Shown in pieces: positions 7,726 to 15,336 of a stretch of DNA of 64,000 nucleotides (position 1 is the first letter of the stretch; the number at the start of each line of letters is the position of its first letter). The notes under the pieces were generated by a model, which made no database searches, was not told the origin of the DNA, and saw nothing but the letters and a program-made list of their open reading frames with translations. Source of the stretch: an uncultured Eubacterium sp. (GTDB lineage: Bacteria; Bacillota; Clostridia; Oscillospirales; Acutalibacteraceae). Made by a program: the position numbers and the translations under genes. The DNA lies in the NCBI GenBank assembly GCA_910583925.1, contig CAJTZJ010000007.1, positions 1 through 64,000 of the forward strand. The letters run 5' to 3'.

Positions 7726-8010
7726 TCAATTAGATGAAACAATGTTCACTATGGAGTCGGATAAATTCTTGTCACCGGAGCAATTGATTTTCACACCGAC
7801 ATCACCCACACGGAAAATATACGGATTTTTTATATCCTGAAAATACCTTCTTGCACGATTGATAATCGGCTCATCAACATCAATTTTCAGATTTGTAACA
7901 TCAGGCAAATCATTGATTTTGCAAGTGTTAAAATCAGCCTTTCGGCATTCATCAAGCTGTGATTTCGTAAACATTCTGCCAACACGCCTTTCCCCAATTA
8001 TTGTTGGCAT
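7726..8010 (-). CDS. DUF6870-like small mobile-element protein
   Basis: A 94-aa protein whose C-terminal half (FQDIKNPYIFRVGDVGVKI) matches the short DUF6870-type proteins often found in gut Firmicute conjugative and mobilisable elements. There is no catalytic motif. The start is uncertain: no clear ribosome site precedes the first ATG, and an internal ATG (MFTKSQ) is possible. It sits inside the 21-bp inverted repeats upstream of the recombinase. Function unknown. Confidence 0.6.
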   Translation of the reverse strand: MPTIIGERRVGRMFTKSQLDECRKADFNTCKINDLPDVTNLKIDVDEPIINRARRYFQDIKNPYIFRVGDVGVKINCSGDKNLSDSIVNIVSSN

Positions 8011-8155
8011 ATAATGTAATTTTATGCTGTTAAAATTTACTAATCCTGTAATTTTTTGGCAGTTGTAAACGAACCTTTAAAAATATATTTTTTTGCTTTT
8101 ACATATTTATTTTGCTATCTCTGCTCAACTCCTTGAATGCAGTGAATAAAGCAAT

Positions 8156-8326
8156 ATGTTTCGTCATTCGTTCGCTATACTTTTACTTGAAGATGTAGAT
8201 ATAAGATATATCCAACAACTGCTCGGTCACAGTTCAATCACTACTACGCAGATTTATACACATATCAGCATGAAAAGCATCCCAGAAACAAGCTTGTTAT
8301 ATAAATATTTTTTCTCTATTATATAG
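8156..8326 (+). pseudogene. Tyrosine recombinase C-terminal fragment
   Basis: A 56-codon fragment opening at HMFRH-type sequence (MFRHSFAILLLEDVD), then IQQLLGHSSI and the nucleophile box IYTHIS. These are the R-H, H/GH and Tyr boxes of a phage-type integrase. The core-binding domain and the first half of the catalytic domain are absent, and no such sequence is recognisable upstream in 8011-8155. It is the only content of the 8011-8414 gap and is a relic of an older integrative element. Confidence 0.7.
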
Positions 8327-8414
8327 TGTCGAAAATAGTAAAAGATAACACGAAAAGTTTTAATTTTTTTAAAAAAATTTCCCTATTCAGGAAAATGAAT
8401 AGGGATTTTGTGGG

Positions 8415-8792
8415 TTATTCTGTTTTATTGTAGGTAAAAATCAATTCATCAAAGATGATTTCTCGGACTTGGTTTGTGATGTTATTCATTGATTGCACCC
8501 AAAGCATTTGATTTTCTGCTTTGAGTTGTTCGGTTATGCCCTGCTTTTCTGCAAAGTCTTTGATAAGTTTATCGTACATTTCCTTTGCCTGTTTATCTAT
8601 TGTTTCAAGATAATCGGCTAGGGACATTTTGCAGAGCATTGAATAATAGATTGTTGGGTGAAATTCACGCAGATAATTTGCGTGGCGGTGTCCCCATATA
8701 CCTATTTCTCGTTTAGGTTGGTTTGCATCTTTGAAATCAGGATAATTGAGTCCGTCTATTTCAACATATGTAAGATTATTTTGCACTTTCAT
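8415..8792 (-). CDS. tnpV: TnpV family transposon protein
   Basis: A 125-aa protein with the TnpV signature order: GIWGHRHANYLRE, then a YxxxLxxxxLxxYLxxIDKQAKE segment and QGITEQLKAENQMLW. TnpV is a small accessory protein of Tn4451-like elements whose role is unclear. AAGGAGAA precedes the ATG. It lies between the right inverted repeat and the integrase fragment. A second TnpV with higher GC occurs at 60013-60387, and the two share the same motif order. Confidence 0.85.
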   Translation of the reverse strand: MKVQNNLTYVEIDGLNYPDFKDANQPKREIGIWGHRHANYLREFHPTIYYSMLCKMSLADYLETIDKQAKEMYDKLIKDFAEKQGITEQLKAENQMLWVQSMNNITNQVREIIFDELIFTYNKTE

Positions 8793-8852
8793 TAAATAAG
8801 TTCTCCTTAAATTTGATTAAGGTGAGGTTGCAAAAACTCCTTTCATAAGATT

Positions 8853-8877
8853 TTGTGTAGAAAAATTGCGTATCACC
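8853..8877 (-). repeat. Right copy of 21-bp inverted repeat, next to the spoVAD break
   Basis: On the minus strand it reads ATACGCAATTTTTCTACACAA, the inverted partner of the copy at 7655-7679. It begins within about 10 bp of the point where spoVAD stops matching its family, so it likely marks the mobile-element end. Confidence 0.65.
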
Positions 8878-9516
8878 TTATGGTCTTATTCTATCATCTA
8901 CAGGTGCCATAGCGGCGCCCATATTATTGGCATCTGTTATGCCCATATCGCAGATTGTGCCGATTGATACTGCTTTAATTTTTATGCCCTCGCCTATTTT
9001 TGCTATAACGGCAGAGCCTGCGCCTGTTACTGTCCACTGTGCACTGGGCGGTCTTTGACCTCCATATTCAAGCGGAAATCGAAACTGCCTTTCAGACGAG
9101 CAGAAATGGCTTGATGTTCCGGCAACAACATAATTTGCACCGCCGTCTACAAGCATTGAGCCAACGCACATAGAAAGCGCCATTGTTGAACAGGCACCAT
9201 ATAGCCCGACAGACGGGATTTCCAAATCCTTGATTGCAAACGCACTGCCCATACATTGATCCAGCAAATCTCCGCTTAAAATAAAACTAACATCTGACGG
9301 ACTGACTTTCGCATTTGTTAATGCACGGATAATTGCATCGTGAAGCATAGCCGATTCAGCAAGTTCATATGACTGCTGACCCATAGTTGTATCTTCAAAA
9401 ATGGCATCAAAATCTCCTGCTAAAGGGCCTTCGCCCTCCTTCTTTCCGCAAACGCCTGCCGAACCTATAACAATCGGCGGATTTTCAAAAAATACAGTTT
9501 TTCCTTTTATGTTCAT
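8878..9516 (-). pseudogene. spoVAD: SpoVAD, N-terminal part only (disrupted)
   Basis: SpoVAD helps load dipicolinic acid into the forespore and has a thiolase-like fold. This copy matches from the N-terminus (NPPIVIGSAGVCGKKEGEGP) to TDANNMGAAMAPV, then diverges to DDRIRP and a stop at 212 aa, against about 335-340 aa normally. The break coincides with the end of the TnpV element, so the gene has been split or truncated by insertion. The missing C-terminal third is not found anywhere to the left in the window. The start is the ATG at 9514-9516 with AGAGG upstream. No spoVAC precedes it; the upstream neighbour is divergent. Confidence 0.85.
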
Positions 9517-9616
9517 CAAAAACACCTCTACTATATCTTTACCGAAAAAATTGTAATTATTGTTTGCATTTTTGAAAAAATATGAGATAATAATAGTAAT
9601 TTACAGGAGGAAAATT

Positions 9617-10384
9617 ATGCAGAATTTTCATACGCATACCTACAGATGCCATCATGCAAAAGGATCGGACCGTGAATATGTTGAAGCAGCAATAAAAGCA
9701 GGATATACTGAAATCGGATTTTCGGATCACACTCCTTATTTCTTTCCTGCCGATTATTATTCTGATTTTCGTATGAAGCCAAGCGAAACCGAAGAATATG
9801 TAAACAGCATCCGAGCATTGCAAGAAGAATACAGGGATAAAATCACGATTCGTCTTGGCTTTGAAGTTGAATACTATCCACAACTTTTTGATAAATTGTT
9901 GAAATTTTTAAAGCCCTTTAATTATGATTATCTTATTTTGGGACAGCATTTCACCAATAATGAATTTGATGAAAAATCATTTTACAGCGGACACAAAACA
10001 TCCAGCATTGAAGTATTGGATACATATATTCAGCAGACCTTGGAAGCATTAAAAACAGGCGAGTTTTTATATTTTGCCCATCCTGATTTAATAAATTACA
10101 CAGGTGACAAAAAGATTTACGAGGAAAGAATGCGCTGCTTTCTTAAAGAGCTTAAAAAGCTTAATATACCGCTTGAATGCAACTTTTTAGGCTTTTGGGA
10201 TAAAAGAAATTATCCGAATAAAACCTTCTGGAAGCTTGCTGCAAAAGAGAATAACCCGGTTGTAATCGGACTTGATGCACATCAGCCGGAGGTTGATCTT
10301 GATAAAAAAAGACTTGATGAAATGAAAAAGTTTCTTGATGATTTGGGAATTAAACCAATTGAAGAATTAAAAATTGAAAAATAA
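9617..10384 (+). CDS. PHP-domain histidinol-phosphatase-like enzyme
   Basis: A 255-residue PHP metal-dependent phosphatase of the HisK/HisJ type, which would remove phosphate from L-histidinol phosphate in histidine synthesis. The metal-site motifs are in order: HTHTYRCHH at the N-terminus, GFSDHTPY, GFEVEYYP, LILGQH, FAHPDL and GLDAH. The ATG at 9617 has a strong AGGAGG. It is transcribed alone and ends at a hairpin. No other his genes are nearby, so substrate is by family only. Confidence 0.83.
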   Translation: MQNFHTHTYRCHHAKGSDREYVEAAIKAGYTEIGFSDHTPYFFPADYYSDFRMKPSETEEYVNSIRALQEEYRDKITIRLGFEVEYYPQLFDKLLKFLKPFNYDYLILGQHFTNNEFDEKSFYSGHKTSSIEVLDTYIQQTLEALKTGEFLYFAHPDLINYTGDKKIYEERMRCFLKELKKLNIPLECNFLGFWDKRNYPNKTFWKLAAKENNPVVIGLDAHQPEVDLDKKRLDEMKKFLDDLGIKPIEELKIEK

Positions 10385-10392
10385 CAGATAAC

Positions 10393-10449
10393 AAAAAAGC
10401 CATTGATTATGCAATCAGCGATTTGCTGAAAGTATTTCAATGGCTTTTT
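10393..10449 (+). terminator. Terminator between the PHP gene and the XRE gene
   Basis: AAAAAGCCATTGA pairs with TCAATGGCTTTTT around a long loop, giving U-runs in both directions. It serves the converging PHP and XRE genes. Confidence 0.65.
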
Positions 10450-10453
10450 ATGT

Positions 10454-10654
10454 TTAATCATCGAATATAAATAAATCATTAGGGGTACAATCCAGAATTT
10501 CACACAACTTTTCAATTGTTTCTAACTGCAGCCCTGTTAAAGTATTATCGCAAAGCTTATTAACAGTTTTATAAGTAGTCTGCATTTCTTTAACTAACCA
10601 ATATCTTGTTTTCCCTTTTTTATTAAGCAAATTCTGCACATTCATTTTTATCAT
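10454..10654 (-). CDS. Small XRE-family HTH regulator
   Basis: A 66-aa Cro/CI-type protein consisting of one helix-turn-helix domain (RYWLVKEMQTTYKTVNKL, then TIEKLCEILDCTPNDLF), like YozG-type regulators. GGTGAT precedes the ATG at 10654. It is divergent from the zinc-ribbon membrane protein gene and shares a 139-bp control region with repeated TGTACC sites, so autoregulation and control of that neighbour are likely (inference). Confidence 0.82.
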   Translation of the reverse strand: MIKMNVQNLLNKKGKTRYWLVKEMQTTYKTVNKLCDNTLTGLQLETIEKLCEILDCTPNDLFIFDD

Positions 10655-10725
10655 AATATCACCAATTAGATATTAACATTAATGTACCTAAAATATAATT
10701 AGCCTGTTGATAGTGTACCATTAGG

Positions 10726-10754
10726 TTGACTATTTTCTAAAAAGCGTGTATAAT
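10726..10754 (+). promoter_or_regulatory. Promoter of the zinc-ribbon membrane protein, with nearby operator-like repeats
   Basis: -35 TTGACT (10726-10731), 17-bp spacer, -10 TATAAT (10749-10754). Immediately upstream are ATGTACCTAA (about 10682) and TGTACCATTAGGT, direct and inverted copies of the same sequence, which could be sites for the divergent XRE protein. Confidence 0.6.
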
Positions 10755-10793
10755 TAAGTAACAAGATGAATTTTTTTTGGGGAGAAAAATAAA

Positions 10794-11600
10794 ATGGCGA
10801 TAATTAGATGTCCAAATTGTAAGAATGAAATTAGTGGTAGAGCAATATCCTGCCCAGCCTGTGGAATTATTCTACAAAAAAGCGAAATATCATCAACAAT
10901 AAACATTTGCAGAGAATGTGGCAGTGAATTAAGAAGTGATTACTCTTTTTGCTTAAATTGTGGTTGTCCACTTGATACAAAAAGCAATAAATCATCTCAA
11001 CCACAACAGATTGAAGTTATCAATATAAAGCCATCAAAAACAACAAAAAAGAAAAGGAAAACAATTATTATTTGTATTATTTTAGTAATTGCCATTTTGG
11101 CTTCTGTTGCTTTATCACAAAAAATAAAAACAAAAAATTATAGCGAAACCTTGAGCAGTATTTCAACACTAATGATTGAGGGCACAACTTCAGCAGAAGA
11201 AGCCGGCAAACTAATACACGATGTATGGTATAATACCATTTTTGAAGAATTCGATTCTTTAACAGACGAATTCACAATGGATTCAGACGGATACAAGTTT
11301 TATGATGATTTTAATGAAGCATTATCAAATCTATTTAACGATTATTCTTTCAGTAAAAAGCTTGATTCAATAAAGGAAAATCTTGTTTCGGTAAATTCTA
11401 TGATGAAAGAATTAACTAATCCTCCAAAAAAATATCAGGAAGCTTATATAATATTAAAAGATTTTTATGATGCTTATTTGGAACTTACTAATTTAGTACT
11501 GAATCCAACAGGAAGCTTGCAGACATTTACAGATGACTTTAATGAAGCCGATTCAAAAGTAGCAAATGCTTTAAAAAAAATCAGCATTTATATTGAATAG
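10794..11600 (+). CDS. Double zinc-ribbon membrane protein of unknown function
   Basis: A 268-aa protein. Residues 6-24 hold a CPNC...CPAC zinc ribbon and 40-58 a CRECG...CLNCG ribbon. A Lys-rich linker precedes one membrane helix (about 89-108), and a roughly 160-residue extracytoplasmic alpha-helical domain completes it. This is the common zinc_ribbon_2/TM layout of Firmicute stress proteins. GGGGAG precedes the ATG. The outer domain has no recognised family. Expression is probably set by the divergent XRE regulator. Confidence 0.7.
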   Translation: MAIIRCPNCKNEISGRAISCPACGIILQKSEISSTINICRECGSELRSDYSFCLNCGCPLDTKSNKSSQPQQIEVINIKPSKTTKKKRKTIIICIILVIAILASVALSQKIKTKNYSETLSSISTLMIEGTTSAEEAGKLIHDVWYNTIFEEFDSLTDEFTMDSDGYKFYDDFNEALSNLFNDYSFSKKLDSIKENLVSVNSMMKELTNPPKKYQEAYIILKDFYDAYLELTNLVLNPTGSLQTFTDDFNEADSKVANALKKISIYIE

Positions 11601-11601
11601 T

Positions 11602-11637
11602 AAAAAAGGAACCGACTATAAAATCGGTTCCTTTTTT
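11602..11637. terminator. Bidirectional terminator
   Basis: Perfect stem AAAAAAGGAACCGA / TCGGTTCCTTTTTT with an 8-nt loop, placed between the converging zinc-ribbon and MmcQ genes and usable in both directions. Confidence 0.85.
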
Positions 11638-11995
11638 ATCCTAAAATTTCTTTTTGTTTTTTCTTACTGAAGCCTGTTAATACAAGATTATAGGATTTAT
11701 CAAGCATTTCCTTCAGCAAATCATCGGGAACATTTCCATCTGCCTTTAGGGAATTCCAATGCACTTTATTCATATAGTAACCCGGGATTATATCTTCATA
11801 CTGCTTTCTTAAAAAATCACCCTCAGCAGGTTCTAATTTCAGTGTAATATAGTGAGGATTATCATTATCATCCAGGCAAATTGCCGCAAACATTTTATCC
11901 TCTATTTTATAACGAATCCAATTCCATTCAGCCTGAAGGTCTTTTGATACCCCTGCTTTGCGCAACAAGAATTCATTAATCCAATTGTATTGCAT
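11636..11995 (-). CDS. MmcQ/YjbR family protein
   Basis: A 119-aa protein of the YjbR/CyaY-like fold. It shows the family pattern: N-terminal helix, KMFAAICLDDN, ITLKLEP, PGYYMNKVHWNSL near the middle, and a C-terminal LLDKSYNLV-type helix. Members are widespread DNA-binding-like proteins without a settled function. The start is the ATG at 11993-11995 with AAGGAG upstream. Its stop overlaps the bidirectional terminator. Confidence 0.82.
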   Translation of the reverse strand: MQYNWINEFLLRKAGVSKDLQAEWNWIRYKIEDKMFAAICLDDNDNPHYITLKLEPAEGDFLRKQYEDIIPGYYMNKVHWNSLKADGNVPDDLLKEMLDKSYNLVLTGFSKKKQKEILG

Positions 11996-12019
11996 AAGTT
12001 TTATCTCCTTAAATAAAAA

Positions 12020-12046
12020 ACGCCTTAATATTTTCAATCAAGGCGC
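12020..12046 (-). terminator. Hairpin between mmcQ and gatB
   Basis: CGCCTT / AAGGCG stem with a 13-nt loop. Read on the minus strand it is flanked by A-rich and T-rich runs, but it lies upstream of mmcQ and downstream of gatB, so it ends the aspS-gatCAB transcript. Confidence 0.65.
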
Positions 12047-12053
12047 TTTATTT

Positions 12054-13487
12054 TTATCCTAATATTTCTTTTAAAATCTTTGTTACTTCTGCAGCAGGAG
12101 CTTTACCTCTTAACGCACGCATAGACTGACCGATAAGGAAATTGAAGGAGGCTTCCTTACCGCCCTTATATTCATCCACTGCTTTTTGGTTATTCGCAAG
12201 CACTTCATCAATAACTGATTTGATTGCACCTGTATCGGAAACCATTTCCATATTGTTTTCCTTAACATAATCGGCAGGGATAACATCCTGTTCAAAAACA
12301 GCCTTGAAAACCTTTTTAGCTGAATCACGGCTGATTTTATTGCCATTCAGAAGATTGATAACCTCTCCGAGAGAATCCAAACGGAAGCTCATATTTTCAG
12401 GTAAAAGCTGATTTTCATTCATCATCTTCATGAGTTCACCCATTATCCAGTTTGCACTGTCCTTAGGGTTTTTCGTTATTTCAACTGTTCTTTCAAACAA
12501 TTTAACATATGCAACAGATGTGAAAATCATTGAGATATCATATTCAGACAAACCGAATTCAGACATATAACGAGCTTTCTTTGCTTCGGGAAGCTCGGGA
12601 AGATTTGCTTTGATATCATCAACATATTCATCACTAAGCTGAACAGGAGGCAAATCAGGATCCGGAAAATATTTATAATCCTGTGCATCTTCCTTGCTTC
12701 GCATTGCATAGGAATAGCCCTTTGAATCATCCCAGCGGCGGGTTTCCTGAACAACAGTTCCGCCATCCTCAATAAGCTCTATCTGACGCTGTGCTTCACT
12801 TTCAATAGCATTATGGATAGCCTTGAAAGAATTTATATTTTTCATTTCTGTTCTTGTGCCGAATTCAGTACTTCCCTTTTCCATAACGGAAACATTAACA
12901 TCGGCACGGAGAGAGCCTTCCTGCATTTTACAATCGGACACACCGCAGAACTGAAGAATTGAACGAAGCTTTTCCACATATTCAACGGCTTCATCTGCAG
13001 AAGCAATATCAGGCTCGGAAACGATTTCAAGAAGAGGAACACCGCAGCGGTTATAGTTTACGAGCGTACAGTCAGACCATTCATCGTGAACAAGCTTGCC
13101 CGCATCCTCTTCCATATGAATTTCATGAATTCTAACCTTTTTCTTTCCGCCGTTTATGCTGTCATTAATCTCAATATAGCCATTTCTGCAAATCGGAAGA
13201 TAAAGCTGGCTTATCTGATAAGCCTTCGGCAAATCCGGATAGAAATAATTCTTTCTGTCAAATTTATTATACATTGTTATCTCGCAGTTTGTTGCAAGAC
13301 CTGTTCTTACGGCAAATTCAAGCACCCTTTCGTTTAAAACAGGAAGCGTGCCGGGCATACCTGAGCAGATTTCGCAGACATGCGTATTCGGCTCTCCGCC
13401 AAACTCTGTTGAGCAGGAGCAGAAAATTTTTGTTTTGGTTGCAAGCTCGGTATGAACTTCAAGACCGCATACGGTTGAATATTCCAT
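12054..13487 (-). CDS. gatB: Asp-tRNA(Asn)/Glu-tRNA(Gln) amidotransferase subunit B
   Basis: Full-length GatB (477 aa), the tRNA-binding and kinase subunit that activates misacylated Glu-tRNA(Gln) or Asp-tRNA(Asn) for amidation. Family hallmarks are GLEVHTELATKTKIFC at the start, DRKNYFYPDLPKAYQISQ, IHMEEDAGKL, the catalytic-domain YFPDPDLPP, and the C-terminal YqeY-like domain. GAGGAG precedes the ATG. It is the last gene of aspS-gatC-gatA-gatB. Confidence 0.97.
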   Translation of the reverse strand: MEYSTVCGLEVHTELATKTKIFCSCSTEFGGEPNTHVCEICSGMPGTLPVLNERVLEFAVRTGLATNCEITMYNKFDRKNYFYPDLPKAYQISQLYLPICRNGYIEINDSINGGKKKVRIHEIHMEEDAGKLVHDEWSDCTLVNYNRCGVPLLEIVSEPDIASADEAVEYVEKLRSILQFCGVSDCKMQEGSLRADVNVSVMEKGSTEFGTRTEMKNINSFKAIHNAIESEAQRQIELIEDGGTVVQETRRWDDSKGYSYAMRSKEDAQDYKYFPDPDLPPVQLSDEYVDDIKANLPELPEAKKARYMSEFGLSEYDISMIFTSVAYVKLFERTVEITKNPKDSANWIMGELMKMMNENQLLPENMSFRLDSLGEVINLLNGNKISRDSAKKVFKAVFEQDVIPADYVKENNMEMVSDTGAIKSVIDEVLANNQKAVDEYKGGKEASFNFLIGQSMRALRGKAPAAEVTKILKEILG

Positions 13488-13501
13488 ATATTTTCTCCTC
13501 C

Positions 13502-14968
13502 TTAAACAAGATTCGGCTTCTGCTTATGCCAGTCTGTTTCAGACTGATAAGCATTACCTGCTGAAAGAATTGTTTTTTCATCAAACGGTCTGCCAATAAG
13601 CTGCATACCAACAGGCATATTGTTTTTATCAAAGCCACATGGTAATGCTAAAGACGGCAAGCCTGCAATATTAATCATAACCGTATAAATATCACCAAGA
13701 TACATAGCGAGCGGATCGCTCAAGCCCTCACCCATTTTAAGAGCAGTTGTAGGAGCAACAGGACCGAGAAGAAAATCATACTTTTCAAAGGCTTCGTTAA
13801 ACGCCTGAACAATAAGACCTTTCGCCTTAAGTGCCTTTATATAATATGCATCGAAATATCCGCTTGAAAGCACAAAGTTGCCAAGCATAATACGCTTTTT
13901 AACCTCCATACCGAAGCCCTCAGAACGGGATTTTAAATAAACATCACGAAGATTATCCGCTTCAGGCGATTTATAGCCATATTTAATGCCATCAAATCTT
14001 GAAAGATTTGAACAGGCTTCCGCACAGGCAATAATATAATAAGTTGGAATAGCATATTCAACGATAGGCATTGAGAATTCCTCAACCTCTGCACCGAGTG
14101 CTTTAAGAGCTTCCGCAGCGTTCATAACACTTTTGGCAACATCCTCATCAATACCTTCGCCGAAATAATCGCTTGGAATACCAACCTTTTTTCCTTTCAA
14201 ATCCTTTGCATTTTTAATATCCTCAAGGCTGAATGGATTTCCGTTCATAGAGGTTGCGTCCTTTTCGTCCTTGCCGCAGATTACGGAAAACATTGCTGCA
14301 ACATCAAGAGCATTTTTACCGACAGGTCCAATCTGATCAAGAGAAGAGGCATAGGCAATAAGACCATAACGGGAAACTGCACCATAGGTTGGCTTTAAGC
14401 CGGTTACGCCGCAAAATGAGCAGGGCTGGCGGATTGAACCGCCTGTATCGGAACCGAGAGCAATAACGCTTTCATCGGCTGCAACAGCAGCGGCTGCACC
14501 GCCCGAAGAACCGCCCGGAACTTTTGTAATATCCCACGGATTCTTTGTTGCACCATAAAAGGATGTTTCCGTAGTAGAGCCCATTGCGAACTCATCCATA
14601 TTTACTTTACCGCAGGGAACTATGCCTGCTGCATCAAGCTTTTTGATAACAGTTGCATCATAAGGCGGTTTAAAGTTATAAAGAATTCCGGATGAACAGG
14701 AGGTTATATCTCCTTTTGTGCAGATATTATCCTTAATGGCAACAGGAACACCTGCAAGAACAGAGGTTGCCTCTCCGCTTTCAATAAGCTGCTGTGCCTT
14801 TTCTGCCTTTTCAAGAGCAAGCTCTTTATCAAAATGGGTATAGCAATTATAGGTTTTATCCTTTTCCTCAACTGCCTTTGCAACTGAATGAACCGCATCA
14901 ACGGCAGTAAATTCCTTATTTCTGATTTTTTCAGCCACTTCAAGAGCGGTCATTTCAAAAATTTCCAC
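13502..14968 (-). CDS. gatA: Asp-tRNA(Asn)/Glu-tRNA(Gln) amidotransferase subunit A
   Basis: Amidase-signature subunit (488 aa) that releases ammonia from glutamine and transfers it. The Ser-cisSer-Lys triad motifs are visible: VAIKDN, GGSSGGAAAAV and GSDTGGSIRQP. A GTG at 14966-14968 is the likely start, with AGGAGGG 8 nt upstream; it lies 14 bp past gatC and the stop is 14 bp before gatB. It forms the GatCAB complex with its neighbours. Confidence 0.97.
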   Translation of the reverse strand: MEIFEMTALEVAEKIRNKEFTAVDAVHSVAKAVEEKDKTYNCYTHFDKELALEKAEKAQQLIESGEATSVLAGVPVAIKDNICTKGDITSCSSGILYNFKPPYDATVIKKLDAAGIVPCGKVNMDEFAMGSTTETSFYGATKNPWDITKVPGGSSGGAAAAVAADESVIALGSDTGGSIRQPCSFCGVTGLKPTYGAVSRYGLIAYASSLDQIGPVGKNALDVAAMFSVICGKDEKDATSMNGNPFSLEDIKNAKDLKGKKVGIPSDYFGEGIDEDVAKSVMNAAEALKALGAEVEEFSMPIVEYAIPTYYIIACAEACSNLSRFDGIKYGYKSPEADNLRDVYLKSRSEGFGMEVKKRIMLGNFVLSSGYFDAYYIKALKAKGLIVQAFNEAFEKYDFLLGPVAPTTALKMGEGLSDPLAMYLGDIYTVMINIAGLPSLALPCGFDKNNMPVGMQLIGRPFDEKTILSAGNAYQSETDWHKQKPNLV

Positions 14969-14982
14969 TTCGTCCGCCCTCC

Positions 14983-15270
14983 TTAATCAACTGTTTTCGG
15001 AACAACAAATGCTCCGTCCTGGCTTTCAGGTGCGTTTGCAACGATTTCATCAGGGTTCATTGAAGCCTTAACCTCATCGGCACGAAGCACATTTGTAAGC
15101 GGGAATGAATGACTCATTGCTTCAACACCCTTTGTGTCAAGCTCGTTTAATTTATCAATATAAGTAAGAATATCCTGAAGCTCATTGCCAACCTTTTTTT
15201 CTTCCTCTTCGGAAAGGGTTATTCTTGCAAGGGATTCAAGATATTTAATTAATTCGGGAGTAATCTGCAT
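14983..15270 (-). CDS. gatC: Asp-tRNA(Asn)/Glu-tRNA(Gln) amidotransferase subunit C
   Basis: Small linker subunit (95 aa) that holds GatA and GatB together. It has the typical opening ITPELIKYLESLARITLSEEE, then an ILTYIDKLNELDT helix and LRADEV with a C-terminal PESQDGAFVVPKTV. It sits between aspS and gatA in one operon. Confidence 0.95.
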   Translation of the reverse strand: MQITPELIKYLESLARITLSEEEEKKVGNELQDILTYIDKLNELDTKGVEAMSHSFPLTNVLRADEVKASMNPDEIVANAPESQDGAFVVPKTVD

Positions 15271-15336
15271 TGTTAATCCACCTTAAAAATATTTTCGAGG
15301 GCAGGATAAACCTGCCCTAATTATGTGTTGTGTTTA

